From Paludibacteraceae bacterium (GTDB taxonomy: Bacteria > Bacteroidota > Bacteroidia > Bacteroidales > Paludibacteraceae), in NCBI GenBank assembly GCA_024401435.1, contig JAKSLB010000023.1, forward strand, positions 1 to 47,797: a DNA stretch of 47,797 nt, in the 5' to 3' direction. Positions 15,612 to 25,157 of the stretch are shown here, one piece after another; the stretch's first letter is position 1, and the number at the start of each line of letters is the position of its first letter. Both the position numbers and the translations under genes were made by a program. Below the pieces are notes generated by a model that saw only the letters and a list, made by a program, of their open reading frames with translations, did no database searches and was not told where the DNA came from.

Positions 15612-16753
15612 AAGACAAAAATTCAAAACTGATATACATTAGTATCTCGATATTTGTATTAGCAGTTATTGCCGTTATCTGTAAAATACTATTAGATTCA
15701 GATGTATTTGCAAGTCTAAAGAGTGTTTTATTCCCTTCTGACAATTCATCTGATGTGAATAAGATCATAGAATTTGCACATCCTAAATATTTATATTTAT
15801 TACTAACGCTAATTCCATTAGCAGCATGGTATATTTATAGAAGGAAACGCACAACTGCCAATTTACAAATCTCTACTACAAAAGCGTTTGAAGGTGTAGA
15901 AAAAAGTTATAAGTATTACTTATTACATCTTCCATTTGCTCTTCGTTTAGGTGCGATTGCGTTACTTATCATAGTTCTTGCTCGTCCACAATCTTCCAAT
16001 TCATGGTCTAATAAAGATATAGAAGGAATAGACATTGTTATGGCCATGGATATCTCAGGTAGTATGATTGCAGAGGATTTAAAGCCGAATCGTATGGAAG
16101 CTGCCAAAAAAGTGGGTGCAGAATTCATTGGTTCTCGTCCCAACGACAACATTGGTATTGTTGTATTTGCAGGAGAGAGTTTCACTTTAAGTCCACTAAC
16201 AACAGACAAACCATCTTTAATTAGTCTGATGAACAACATAACAGACGATATGATTACGGAAGATGGAACTGCAATTGGTATGGGATTAGCGAATGCTGTC
16301 AATAGAATCAAAGACAGTCAGGCGAAATCAAAAGTGATCATACTCTTAACCGATGGATCAAACAACCGAGGAGAGATTGATCCGTTAACAGCTGCAGATT
16401 TAGCAAAAGCTTTTAATATTAGAGTCTACACAATTGGTGTAGGAACGAAAGGGTTAGCGCCCTACCCTGTGAGAACAGTTTTTGGCATTCAAAGACAAAA
16501 TATAAAAGTGGATATTGATGAAAAAACATTACAGGCCATTTCAGACAAAACGAATGGTCAATATTTCCGTGCCACTGATAACAAATCTTTGAAAGCTATA
16601 TATGCTGAAATTGATCAACTGGAAAAGACGAAATTACAGGTAACTGAATATTCCAAGAAGCAAGAAGAGTTCTTACCATATGCTTTAGGAGCATTACTTT
16701 TACTTCTTATCGAAGTGATTTTAAGGAATACTGTATTACGTCATATTCCATAA
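15608..16753 (+). CDS. batA: BatA, vWA membrane protein
   Basis: At 381 aa this is BatA with an intact MIDAS: Asp148-x-Ser150-x-Ser152 (MDISGSM), the TxxG-type loop EDGTAIGMG, and LLTDGSNN. Membrane helices lie at about 62-77 and 105-125, with another near the C-terminus (about 358-376). The vWA domain faces the periplasm. The standard BatA start region (FAHPKYLYLLL, like BatB's FANPQYLYLL) begins only at residue 56. The first 55 residues, with an extra hydrophobic helix (about 8-28), are an extension not usual for the family. The ATGA overlap with the upstream gene supports the extended start. Bat proteins promote oxygen tolerance in Bacteroides; the mechanism is unresolved. Confidence 0.92.
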   Translation: MKDKNSKLIYISISIFVLAVIAVICKILLDSDVFASLKSVLFPSDNSSDVNKIIEFAHPKYLYLLLTLIPLAAWYIYRRKRTTANLQISTTKAFEGVEKSYKYYLLHLPFALRLGAIALLIIVLARPQSSNSWSNKDIEGIDIVMAMDISGSMIAEDLKPNRMEAAKKVGAEFIGSRPNDNIGIVVFAGESFTLSPLTTDKPSLISLMNNITDDMITEDGTAIGMGLANAVNRIKDSQAKSKVIILLTDGSNNRGEIDPLTAADLAKAFNIRVYTIGVGTKGLAPYPVRTVFGIQRQNIKVDIDEKTLQAISDKTNGQYFRATDNKSLKAIYAEIDQLEKTKLQVTEYSKKQEEFLPYALGALLLLLIEVILRNTVLRHIP

Positions 16754-16772
16754 ATGTAGAAAGGAGATTATT

Positions 16773-17801
16773 ATGCTATTTAGATTTGCAAATCCACAAT
16801 ATTTATATCTACTAATTATAATTCCGATATTAGTAGGTTGGTACACATATACAAGGATACAAAGGAAAAATGCTTTGAAAAAATTCGGAGACATTACACT
16901 TTTGAAAAATTTAATGCCCGGAGAATCTAAAATCAAACAAAATTTAAAATTTGGTATTCTATTGTTAGCCATAACTGGTGTAATATTCGTTATTGCAAGA
17001 CCACAATTTGGTTCAAAGCTTGAAACTGTAAAGAAAAAAGGATTGGAGGTAATGATTGCATTAGACATTTCCAATTCAATGATGGCACAGGATATTCGTC
17101 CGAACCGATTGGAAAAGTCGAAACAAATGTTATACAAATTACTAGATGAACTCAATAACGACAAGTTTGGAGTCATCATCTTTGCGGGACAACCCTTCAC
17201 GCAATTACCCATTACGACAGACTACCAAGCAGCTAAGATGTTTATTTCTTCTATTCAACCAGGTATAATTCGTCAACAAGGTACTGCTATCGGTGCTGCG
17301 TTAGAATTAGCATCACGATCTTTTTCTGAAGAAGAAGAAAACACGAAAGGTCAAGCTGTTATCATCATCACAGATGGTGAAAACCACGAAGATGATGCTG
17401 AAAAAATAGCAAAAGAAATGGCTGCTAAAGGGATTCAAATAAACGTTATAGGTATTGGTAATCCCCAAGGCTCTCCTATTCCTATGGAAGGTTCCTCTGG
17501 TATGAAGAAAGATAAAAATGGAAATACAGTCATCACAAAATTAGATGAATCAATGTGTCAAAGGATAGCAATGGCTGGAAATGGTATTTACATTCATGCA
17601 GACAATACAAATGATGCCATCACAGCTATGCAAAAGGAATTAGAAAAAATTTCCAAAGGCGATGTCGATTCAAAGCAATACTCAGAATATGAAGAACAAT
17701 TTCCTCCAATCGTTTGGATTGTTTTAGTTCTTCTTATAATTGAGACTATTATTTTAGAACGTAAAAACGGCTTATTCAAAGGTTTTAAATTATTTGATTA
17801 A
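16773..17801 (+). CDS. batB: BatB, vWA membrane protein
   Basis: At 342 aa this is BatB. The N-terminal FANPQYLYLLIIIP helix is followed by a second helix (about 58-76), a vWA domain with MIDAS Asp98-x-Ser100-x-Ser102 (LDISNSM) and VIIITDGENHEDD, and a last helix before the C-terminus (about 312-330). It is a paralogue of BatA, with which it is thought to act in one complex. It follows batA by 19 bp with a clear purine-rich ribosome-binding stretch (GAAAGGAG). The start gives the canonical family N-terminus. Confidence 0.93.
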   Translation: MLFRFANPQYLYLLIIIPILVGWYTYTRIQRKNALKKFGDITLLKNLMPGESKIKQNLKFGILLLAITGVIFVIARPQFGSKLETVKKKGLEVMIALDISNSMMAQDIRPNRLEKSKQMLYKLLDELNNDKFGVIIFAGQPFTQLPITTDYQAAKMFISSIQPGIIRQQGTAIGAALELASRSFSEEEENTKGQAVIIITDGENHEDDAEKIAKEMAAKGIQINVIGIGNPQGSPIPMEGSSGMKKDKNGNTVITKLDESMCQRIAMAGNGIYIHADNTNDAITAMQKELEKISKGDVDSKQYSEYEEQFPPIVWIVLVLLIIETIILERKNGLFKGFKLFD

Positions 17802-17807
17802 TGCAAT

Positions 17808-18680
17808 ATGAATAAAAAAGAGATCATCATAATTAGCATTGCGGCAACTATCATTCTTGTCCTACTAATTCTATTATTATCCAATAAAGAATCCTTATCA
17901 TTTCATCAACCCGATGATTATATTAGCAAAGGAAACGATTATTTCGATGATGAGGAATATGACAAATCTGTTATCGAATATGTAGGTGCGACGACAAAAG
18001 ATTCCACAAACACAGGTGCCTTATACAATAATGCCAACGCAAGTTACAGAAAAGGTCAATATGATGCTGCCGATAAATCATACGAAGATGCAGCCAGATC
18101 TACATTTAAGATCAATGCTCCAGAAGAGTCTAAAAATCTTGTGTCAAGCATTTTTCATAACAAAGGAAATGCAGGTATGAAACAAGTAACTCCTCTTGAT
18201 TCTATCCTTATGACAAATGAGATGATAAAGGAAGCCGAAGCACAAGGTAGAAATGTAAATGATGTGAAGCAACAATTCTATAACTCTTTACAAGAGAATG
18301 CAAAGAAAATAGGTTCTCCCATCAAAAATTACAAAGAAGCCTTACGCAACAATCCTAAAAACGACAGTACTCGTTTCAATCTCGCTATGGCTCAAAATTA
18401 CCAAGCAAAGGTGATGGAAATATTATCTACTATGACACCACCTAATCAAGACAATCAAAACAATCAAAACCAAGATAAAAAAGACGACAAAAAAGATCAG
18501 CAACAAGATCAGCAGCAACAGCAGCAGGAGCAAAAGCAAGAACAAGAGCAATCTGATCAAATGTCTAAAGACAATGCCGAAAAAATATTAAAGGCATTGG
18601 AAGAGGATGAAAAAGACAATATCAAAAAGAGAAAAGCTGAAAAGCAAGATTCTCGTAGTACAATTGAAAAAGACTGGTAA
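17808..18680 (+). CDS. batC: BatC, TPR protein
   Basis: This 290-aa protein has an N-terminal membrane helix (about 5-24), then tetratricopeptide-like repeats (about 40-85, 110-130 and 170-205: SKGNDYFDDEEYDKSVIEY, NNANASYRKGQYDAADKSYE, NYKEALRNNPKNDSTRFNLA). After these come a Gln/Asp/Lys low-complexity stretch (about 215-245) and a charged helical tail. This matches BatC, which scaffolds the Bat complex on the periplasmic side. It is 6 bp after batB. The poly-Gln tract is encoded by CAG/CAA repeats and could vary in length between strains. Confidence 0.88.
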   Translation: MNKKEIIIISIAATIILVLLILLLSNKESLSFHQPDDYISKGNDYFDDEEYDKSVIEYVGATTKDSTNTGALYNNANASYRKGQYDAADKSYEDAARSTFKINAPEESKNLVSSIFHNKGNAGMKQVTPLDSILMTNEMIKEAEAQGRNVNDVKQQFYNSLQENAKKIGSPIKNYKEALRNNPKNDSTRFNLAMAQNYQAKVMEILSTMTPPNQDNQNNQNQDKKDDKKDQQQDQQQQQQEQKQEQEQSDQMSKDNAEKILKALEEDEKDNIKKRKAEKQDSRSTIEKDW

Positions 18681-18720
18681 TTTTCCAATCATACAGTTTT
18701 ATTTGTACGTTGATTATATG

Positions 18721-18728
18721 TAATTTTG
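18721..18728 (+). promoter_or_regulatory. Putative internal -7 box ahead of batD
   Basis: TAATTTTG matches TAnnTTTG, 24 bp before the batD start, with TTTG at 18702-18705. The 72-bp batC-batD gap is the widest after DUF58 in this operon, so batD-batE may have a second promoter. Confidence 0.45.
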
Positions 18729-18752
18729 CAAAGATTTTGAAAAGAACTAAAG

Positions 18753-20606
18753 ATGAAGAAAATAGTATTAATACTTTTATCGCTCACTATTGCATGTTTT
18801 AATGTTTTAGCAGAGGATGACGTCAATATTAAAGCAACTGCACCGAATGTTGTAGGTATGGGTCAGCAATTTAGACTGGAATTTCACATTAGAAATGCAA
18901 AACCAAGCGACCTTCAAATACCTGAATTAACTGATTTTGATGTCTTGATGGGACCATCAACTTCTCAAGCGAGTCAAATCAGTATCGTCAATGGTAACAT
19001 GACAAAAACAGAAAACACGACGTACACTTACGTGTTGACACCCAAAAGAGAAGGAACCTTTACAATTTCACCCGCACGTTTCACACACAATGGGAAAACC
19101 ATTATGTCAAACGCACTAACCATTAAGGTTGATTCCAAAGCTGCATCATCTCAACAAAATTCAAGCAATGTTGGCGGTAATAATCAAGTCAGAAATGAAG
19201 ATGTCGGTCTTTCCGACAAAGACATTTTCTGTGTTGTTGAATATTCCAAAAAGAAAGTTTACGAAGGTGAACAATTGGTAGCCACCGTTAAACTTTATCA
19301 TAAAGGCAATGTAACAGGATTTGATGAAGTAAAACTTCCTGAATATAATGGTTTCATTGCTCAAGAAATCAACATTGATGACAAGGACAGAAACGCAGGT
19401 ATTGAAACATACAATGGAGATCGTTATTATGTTTATATTATCAAAAAGTCTATTCTTTTCCCTCAAAGAGCAGGAACAATAAACATTGAAAACGGGAAAA
19501 TGACCATCATAGCCCAAATTCAAAGAAGATCAAATAGAAGACGTAGTTTTTGGGATATGGACGATTTCTTTAGTACGACACAAAACGTAAAGAAAAATAT
19601 TATCATCAATGGTTCAAAGATTGAAGTTATGGCTTTACCTCAAGAGAATAGGCCTGCAGACTTTAATGGTGCTGTTGGTTCATATAAAATAGAATCATCC
19701 ATCAATTCTACTGAAGTAAAATCGAATGATCCTGTTAATGTGAAAATTAAAATCTCTGGTACTGGTAACATAAAATACATAAAGAACCCAGAAATAAAAT
19801 TCCCGAATGACTTTGAGATTTATGATCCAACTGTAGATACCAAAGTTAACACTTCTGGTAATGTTGTTAGTGGATCTAAGACCATCGAATATTTGACGAT
19901 TCCTCGTTATGCAGGAACCTATGAAATTCCTTCGGTTACTTTTTCTTACTTCGACCCTAAGACAAAAAAATATAACACGCTAAAAACAGAAGCATATACA
20001 CTTCACGTTGAAAAAGGAGAAAAAGGAAATGAGGAAACTACCATTGTAGGTTCCAACTTCTCATCTAAAGAAAATGTAAAATATTTAGGACAAGATATCC
20101 ATTTTATCAACACGAAGGATAAAAGTCTAAAAGCTAAAACAACACCATTCTTTGGTTCTACGGCTTACTACTTATGGTTTATCATTCCATTATGTTTGTT
20201 TATCACTCTATTTATTCTTTATAGAAAGCAATTGAAGGAAAATTCCAATTTAGTTCTTGTGAAGAACAAGCGTGCTAACAAACAAGCTACTAAGCGATTA
20301 AAGCAAGCTAATATTCATTTACAAGCCAACGAGAAAGAGTTGTTCTACGAAGAAGTGTCCAAAGCTTTATTGGGTTACACTAGTGACAAATTGAACATTC
20401 CAATGTCAGAATTGGATAAAGACAACATTGAAATGAAACTTACAGACCATAATGTTGCTCCTCAAACGATTAAGAATTTCATGGATATCTTGCAAACATG
20501 CGAATTTGCTCGTTTTGCACCTTCTGAAAGTCATGAATATATGGATGACTTATACAACAAAACTGTTGACTTAATCGGTCTATTAGAAGAACAAATAAAA
20601 AAATAA
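18753..20606 (+). CDS. batD: BatD
   Basis: At 617 aa this is full-length BatD. A signal peptide (about 1-20, ending LAEDD) is followed by a long periplasmic region of Ig-like beta domains (about 25-440; repeated patterns such as VGMGQQFRLEFHI, VYEGEQLVATVKLYHKG, SNDPVNVKIKISGTGN). One membrane helix follows (AYYLWFIIPLCLFITLFILY, about 470-490), then a cytoplasmic helical tail. BatD is a conserved member of the Bat operon, likely an assembly or structural partner of the BatA/BatB vWA proteins. The gene at 14616 is a shorter paralogue-like relative in the same operon. Confidence 0.92.
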   Translation: MKKIVLILLSLTIACFNVLAEDDVNIKATAPNVVGMGQQFRLEFHIRNAKPSDLQIPELTDFDVLMGPSTSQASQISIVNGNMTKTENTTYTYVLTPKREGTFTISPARFTHNGKTIMSNALTIKVDSKAASSQQNSSNVGGNNQVRNEDVGLSDKDIFCVVEYSKKKVYEGEQLVATVKLYHKGNVTGFDEVKLPEYNGFIAQEINIDDKDRNAGIETYNGDRYYVYIIKKSILFPQRAGTINIENGKMTIIAQIQRRSNRRRSFWDMDDFFSTTQNVKKNIIINGSKIEVMALPQENRPADFNGAVGSYKIESSINSTEVKSNDPVNVKIKISGTGNIKYIKNPEIKFPNDFEIYDPTVDTKVNTSGNVVSGSKTIEYLTIPRYAGTYEIPSVTFSYFDPKTKKYNTLKTEAYTLHVEKGEKGNEETTIVGSNFSSKENVKYLGQDIHFINTKDKSLKAKTTPFFGSTAYYLWFIIPLCLFITLFILYRKQLKENSNLVLVKNKRANKQATKRLKQANIHLQANEKELFYEEVSKALLGYTSDKLNIPMSELDKDNIEMKLTDHNVAPQTIKNFMDILQTCEFARFAPSESHEYMDDLYNKTVDLIGLLEEQIKK

Positions 20607-20610
20607 TGAT

Positions 20611-21363
20611 ATGAAACGAAATATTTTAGTAACATTATTATTACTATTTTCCATTTTTTCTTATTCGGCAGAATCTTTTAGAATCTCCGAAGCAAACAAC
20701 TTATACACTCAAGAGAATTATAAAGCTGCAGATAGTCTTTATCAAATGATTCTTGAAGAAGAAGGTGTGTCTGCTGCACTCTATTATAATCTTGGAAATG
20801 CGAAATATAAGCAAGGTGAAATTGCTCCTGCTATCTTAAATTACGAAAGAGCTTTGAAATTAGATCCCAATAACGAAGATATCCTTTTCAATTTGGAAAT
20901 GGCTAAATTACAAACGAAGGATAAAATTGAAAATCTCGATAACTTCATCTTTACAGAATGGAACAAATCCATTCAAAACATGTTCAGCAGCAATGGATGG
21001 GCAGTAATTTCAATTATTTGTTTTTTACTATTATTAGGAGGCGTCTATTTATATTTCTTTGGGAAAAGTTCTGTTTACAAGAAAATTGCCTTTTATACAA
21101 GTATTTTCTGTTTATTAATTTGCATCGTATCCATTAACTATGCAAGCAAACAGAAACACATTCTTGAAACCCACGATACTGCTATCATTTTCGCTCCTTC
21201 CGTAACAGGAAAAGGATCACCCGATAAAGGAGGAACTGACCTATTCCTTCTTCATGAAGGCACTAAAGTAAGAGTTAAAAGCAAGCTGAACGGATGGGTT
21301 GAAATCCAAATTGCAGATGGTAATGTTGGTTGGATTGAAGAAAAAGACTTAGAAATCATCTAA
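20611..21363 (+). CDS. batE: BatE, TPR and SH3 domain protein
   Basis: This 250-aa protein has a signal peptide (about 1-20), TPR repeats (about 22-110; NNLYTQENYKAADSLYQMIL, YNLGNAKYKQGEIAPAILNYERALKLDPNN), two membrane helices (about 129-148 and 154-172), and a C-terminal bacterial SH3-like domain (GTKVRVKSKLNGWVEIQIADGNVGWI, about 215-245). This is the BatE plan. It lies 4 bp after batD and a terminator follows. The SH3 domain may bind peptidoglycan or a partner protein. Among the Bat TPR proteins, BatE completes the set of five. Confidence 0.92.
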   Translation: MKRNILVTLLLLFSIFSYSAESFRISEANNLYTQENYKAADSLYQMILEEEGVSAALYYNLGNAKYKQGEIAPAILNYERALKLDPNNEDILFNLEMAKLQTKDKIENLDNFIFTEWNKSIQNMFSSNGWAVISIICFLLLLGGVYLYFFGKSSVYKKIAFYTSIFCLLICIVSINYASKQKHILETHDTAIIFAPSVTGKGSPDKGGTDLFLLHEGTKVRVKSKLNGWVEIQIADGNVGWIEEKDLEII

Positions 21364-21451
21364 AAGGGATTAGTATAATTTGTAATTTTTAAACATTGGG
21401 AATTTTATTGCCCCCCTAAAACACACAACTATTATTCTTAATATGCAATAT

Positions 21452-21482
21452 AAAGCGATTCATTTTTTGAATCGCTTTTTTT
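21452..21482 (+). terminator. Rho-independent terminator of the Bat operon
   Basis: A perfect 11-bp stem (AAAGCGATTCA at 21452-21462 with TGAATCGCTTT at 21468-21478) has a TTTTT loop and runs into a T tract. Confidence 0.88.
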
Positions 21483-21560
21483 AATACCCTTATAGATGAT
21501 ATAAAACACAATTTTTCAACATTTTTTATTGCATAAATTTCATTAAAACAATGAAATATC

Positions 21561-21568
21561 TATCTTTG
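21561..21568 (+). promoter_or_regulatory. -7 promoter box for the CPA1 antiporter gene
   Basis: TATCTTTG is a perfect TAnnTTTG match, 25 bp before the ATG at 21594 and just past the Bat terminator. Confidence 0.65.
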
Positions 21569-21593
21569 TAAAATAACCAATTAAAATGATTTT

Positions 21594-23087
21594 ATGCAAA
21601 TAGAAACGATTCTTCTTATCCTTTCGATTTTACTTCTTTTTAGTATGGCAGCGGGTAAAATCAGTTCTCGATTAGGTACACCTGCTTTATTAATTTTCTT
21701 AATCGTTGGAATGATAGGTGGTAGTGATGGACTCGGTATTCAATTCGATGACATATCCACAGCGCAAACAATAGGAACCGTTTCTCTCTGTGTAATACTA
21801 TTTTCCGGAGGATTGGACACACGAATCAATGATATCAAACCCATTATTAAGCAAGGTGTATTATTAGCTACATTAGGAGTCCTATTAACATCCATTATTA
21901 CAGGTTTTTTGGTTTATTTATTAAGTAAATCTCATATTATAGGTGTTGAGACATCCATTTTAACATGCTTGTTATTAGCAGCGACAATGTCTTCTACAGA
22001 CTCTGCATCCGTATTTTCAATTTTACGATCGAAAGGATTGCATTTAAAGAACAATTTAAAACCAATGCTTGAATTAGAGAGTGGTAGTAATGATCCTATG
22101 GCATACGTTCTTGTAATCACACTGATAGAATTCATAAAACTAGACACCACACCCAACTTCGGTAGTGCTATTATCATATTGATAGTTCAAATATGTGTCG
22201 GTATTTTAGCAGGTTTTTTGTTAGGAAAAATTTCTTTATGGATTATCAATAAGATTAACATTGACAACTCATCACTCTACCCTATTTTAGTCTTCACATT
22301 TTCCATCTTTATTTTTTCGTTTACCTATTTCATCAAAGGGAATGGATATCTAGCGGTTTATATAGGAGGATTAGTCATTGGTAATTCATCATTTGTTCAC
22401 AAAAGGTCATCTGTTAATTTTATGGATGGATTGACATGGTTGTGTCAACTATTATTATTTCTCACTCTCGGTTTATTAGTAAATCCACACGAACTAATAC
22501 CCATTATCATCCCTGGATTAATCATCAGCATTTTAATGATTTTCATATCAAGACCATTGAGTGTTTTTATCAGTTTACTTCCATTTAGGGAAATGAAATT
22601 TAAAGACAAAACATATATATCATGGTGTGGATTACGTGGCGCTGTTCCTATTATTTTTGCCATTATGACCTTGGCTGCTGACGTACCCAATGCACGTTTC
22701 ATTTTCAATATAGTTTTCTTCTGTACATTAGTTTCTTTATTATTACAAGGAACTACACTTCCATTCGTTGCCAAACTACTAAAATTAGACGAACAAAATC
22801 ATCAACTAAATGCATTAGAAGAATTTGACATTGATTTCTCTGACGAGATTAAATCTGTCACCTCAGAAATAACAATTACAGAATCAGCTTTAACTAATGG
22901 TAACAAACTAATGAATCTAAGTTTGCCGGATAAAACATTAGTCGTAATGATTAAACGTAACGATAAATATTTTGTACCAACAGGTAAAACAACACTCATG
23001 GTTGGTGACAAGTTACTAATTATCACCGACGATCAATCAGCACTCATCGAAACCTATAAATCATTAGGTGTTATTAGAAAAGAATAA
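21594..23087 (+). CDS. K+/H+ or Na+/H+ antiporter, CPA1 type with RCK_C domain
   Basis: This 497-aa protein has about 12 membrane helices (1-395), including the CPA antiporter motifs SSTDSAS and ELESGSNDPMA (the Asn-Asp pair of the ion site). The C-terminal cytoplasmic region (about 425-495; VTSEITITESALTNGNKLM..., VPTGKTTLMVGDKLLIITD) is a TrkA-C/RCK_C regulatory domain. This combination matches the NhaP2/CvrA potassium/proton antiporter group. It exchanges a monovalent cation for protons across the inner membrane. The ion preference cannot be told from sequence alone. It is a single-gene unit between a -7 box and a terminator shared with nhaD. Confidence 0.88.
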   Translation: MQIETILLILSILLLFSMAAGKISSRLGTPALLIFLIVGMIGGSDGLGIQFDDISTAQTIGTVSLCVILFSGGLDTRINDIKPIIKQGVLLATLGVLLTSIITGFLVYLLSKSHIIGVETSILTCLLLAATMSSTDSASVFSILRSKGLHLKNNLKPMLELESGSNDPMAYVLVITLIEFIKLDTTPNFGSAIIILIVQICVGILAGFLLGKISLWIINKINIDNSSLYPILVFTFSIFIFSFTYFIKGNGYLAVYIGGLVIGNSSFVHKRSSVNFMDGLTWLCQLLLFLTLGLLVNPHELIPIIIPGLIISILMIFISRPLSVFISLLPFREMKFKDKTYISWCGLRGAVPIIFAIMTLAADVPNARFIFNIVFFCTLVSLLLQGTTLPFVAKLLKLDEQNHQLNALEEFDIDFSDEIKSVTSEITITESALTNGNKLMNLSLPDKTLVVMIKRNDKYFVPTGKTTLMVGDKLLIITDDQSALIETYKSLGVIRKE

Positions 23088-23108
23088 TATTCGAATATGC
23101 AAACAAAG

Positions 23109-23146
23109 AAAGAGGCTTTTGTCCAATTGACAAAAGCCTCTTTCGT
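23109..23146. terminator. Bidirectional terminator between the CPA1 antiporter and nhaD genes
   Basis: A perfect 15-bp stem (AAAGAGGCTTTTGTC at 23109-23123 with GACAAAAGCCTCTTT at 23129-23143) has a 5-nt loop and lies between convergent genes. Its core, AAAGAGRCTTTKTC, recurs in the terminator at 26376-26408. Confidence 0.88.
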
Positions 23147-23163
23147 ATTATTCAATCAAATCA

Positions 23164-24555
23164 TTATAGATGGAATAGAATGAAAACGATTGCACCAGAT
23201 AGATATCCTAACAAGGCCAACCAAGAAATACGTTTTAAGTACCATCCAAATGTGATTTTCTCTAATCCCATAGCGACAACACCTGCAGCAGAACCTACAA
23301 TCAATATACTACCACCAACGCCAGCGCAATAAGCTAAGAACAACCAGAATACACCATCAGGGGCAAATGCTCCTGTCGCAGCCAAATCATACATACCCAT
23401 AGCACCTGCCACCAAAGGAACATTATCAACTACAGATGATAAGAATCCAATAATTATATTAATCGCATATACATTCTTATTAAAGATTGTATCCAATGAC
23501 TGTGACAAATCAGTAAGGATTCCAGCACATTGTAAAGCAGCAACAGCCATTAATATACCCAAGAAGAACAAAATAGTTGTCATATCGATACGAGTCAAGA
23601 CAAATGAAATCGTCGCTTTTGACTCAGAAGGCATATCTTTCTTACGATGATACATCAACTCTGTATACAACCACAATATACTCAATCCTAATAATACACC
23701 AATAAATGGTGGCAAATGAGTGATTGTCTTAAAAATTGGAACAAAGATCAAACTACCAACGCCAAGGAAAAATATAATCTTTTGTTCTGTTTTAGTAACA
23801 TAAGCCAATGTTGGATTAATAGGAGTCTTCGTGTCAAGTTCTGTAGGTACACCATCTTCTTCATGTTCCATACGTATCATTCTGGATGCAAAAATTAATG
23901 GTATGACAACGGAAATAATAGATGGTAAAATCAACGATGGTATAATCATCTCTGCAGAAACATTTCCCTTAACCCATAACATGATAGTGGTAACATCACC
24001 AATTGGAGAGAAAGCTCCACCACTATTGGCAGCAATAACAATAAGGCCAGCAAACAACCAACGATCTTCTTGTCTTCTTATTAATTTTCGAAGCATCATC
24101 AACATCACAATAGTTGTGGTCAAATTATCCAAAATGGCAGACATAAAAAAGGTAATCAACGCAATTGTCCACATCAATTTTCGTTTATCCTTTACTTTGA
24201 TTCTATCAGTAATAATAGAAAAACCACCATGGACATCTATCAATTCAACTATCGTCATTGCGCCCATCAAAAAGAAAAGGATTTCAGCCACATCACCTAC
24301 ATGTTCAATAATTTGAACACTGGTAACATAATTAAACACATTCTCTTTCATAGACAATCCATTATCCACCATCGAATGAAGATATTCAGAAAACTCAGAC
24401 GAAGAAGAAAGAATTGCAGGAGATGCAATAATATAAATAGTCCACAAAAAACTACACAAAACTAATGCAGTTGCAGCCTTATTAATTTTTATTTGATGTT
24501 CCAAAGCTATAGCTGTATAACCTAAAAGGAACAAAACGACCATCAAAACTAACAT
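23164..24555 (-). CDS. nhaD: NhaD-type Na+/H+ antiporter
   Basis: This 463-aa membrane protein belongs to the ion transporter superfamily NhaD group. It has about 12 hydrophobic helices, with two inverted-repeat signature regions containing SAILDNLTTTIVMLMMLRKL (about 138-157) and, later, IIGFLSSVVDNVPLVAGAMG. Both carry the Asp-Asn pair typical of this family. It exports Na+ in exchange for protons at the inner membrane. It starts 17 bp after the stop of the small membrane protein gene at 24573, so the two probably form an operon. NhaD beside an oxaloacetate decarboxylase and a CPA1 antiporter in one window fits a sodium-cycling physiology. Confidence 0.9.
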   Translation of the reverse strand: MLVLMVVLFLLGYTAIALEHQIKINKAATALVLCSFLWTIYIIASPAILSSSSEFSEYLHSMVDNGLSMKENVFNYVTSVQIIEHVGDVAEILFFLMGAMTIVELIDVHGGFSIITDRIKVKDKRKLMWTIALITFFMSAILDNLTTTIVMLMMLRKLIRRQEDRWLFAGLIVIAANSGGAFSPIGDVTTIMLWVKGNVSAEMIIPSLILPSIISVVIPLIFASRMIRMEHEEDGVPTELDTKTPINPTLAYVTKTEQKIIFFLGVGSLIFVPIFKTITHLPPFIGVLLGLSILWLYTELMYHRKKDMPSESKATISFVLTRIDMTTILFFLGILMAVAALQCAGILTDLSQSLDTIFNKNVYAINIIIGFLSSVVDNVPLVAGAMGMYDLAATGAFAPDGVFWLFLAYCAGVGGSILIVGSAAGVVAMGLEKITFGWYLKRISWLALLGYLSGAIVFILFHL

Positions 24556-24572
24556 ATAACTACGCTATGCGA

Positions 24573-25133
24573 TTATTTTTTATTATTAGTATACATATTT
24601 ATCATTTCAATAATCGAAGAGATTTCAGTCTCTTCTGTATGTTTTACCATATCACAAACTGGCACATATTGGTAAGGAACAAATTTCATTAACATAGAAT
24701 AAAACAAATTACCTTCTTTAGTACCATACAAATGAAGAACAGTTCCTGATTGATCGCCTTGTTTCATTCCCCCTATTGCTTTAAAATTTCTTGATTTGTA
24801 ATTGTTTTCCAACTTGCTAAGTTCTGAATTATCAAAATACAAATCATATTTCACCAATTGAGTCTGCGATTGTTTATCGAAATAAATATAATTGGTTGAA
24901 CAAGCCTTCACAAGACCTGTAATAAACAAAACCAAGCCAATTGAAAAGACACACATCGAAGTCATTCCTGCTGGAATAGCATCTATGGTAGCAAGTCCTA
25001 TCAAAGCAGCACCAACAACAAATAAAACAATACCAACTATAGGTGCCTTTTTCTTTCTTTCTACTCTTTCAGAATCATTTACGATAATATCTTCAATTGT
25101 AACAACATTATTATTTTCCATATTATTATTCAT
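24573..25133 (-). CDS. Unknown membrane protein, 186 aa
   Basis: The protein has a short charged, Asn-rich N-terminus (1-30) and two closely spaced membrane helices (about 32-51 and 56-75). A soluble cytoplasmic-looking domain follows (about 85-186). Its pattern (YIYFDKQSQTQLVKYDLYFD, GTVLHLYGTKEGNLFYSMLMKFVPYQYVPVC) recalls Bacteroidota two-helix proteins of unknown role. I see no catalytic motif. It lies 17 bp upstream of nhaD on the same strand, so it may influence the antiporter, but that is only a positional argument. No convincing -7 box is visible upstream; the MITE-like copy 2 begins 25 bp beyond its start. Confidence 0.75.
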   Translation of the reverse strand: MNNNMENNNVVTIEDIIVNDSERVERKKKAPIVGIVLFVVGAALIGLATIDAIPAGMTSMCVFSIGLVLFITGLVKACSTNYIYFDKQSQTQLVKYDLYFDNSELSKLENNYKSRNFKAIGGMKQGDQSGTVLHLYGTKEGNLFYSMLMKFVPYQYVPVCDMVKHTEETEISSIIEMINMYTNNKK

Positions 25134-25157
25134 TTAAAAATTTATTTATTGTATCAT

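Noticed and set aside
18430-18560. CAG/CAA-rich tract as a simple-sequence repeat locus or CRISPR-like array
   Set aside because: It encodes the Gln/Lys-rich linker of BatC and has no spacer structure. No CRISPR array was found in the window.
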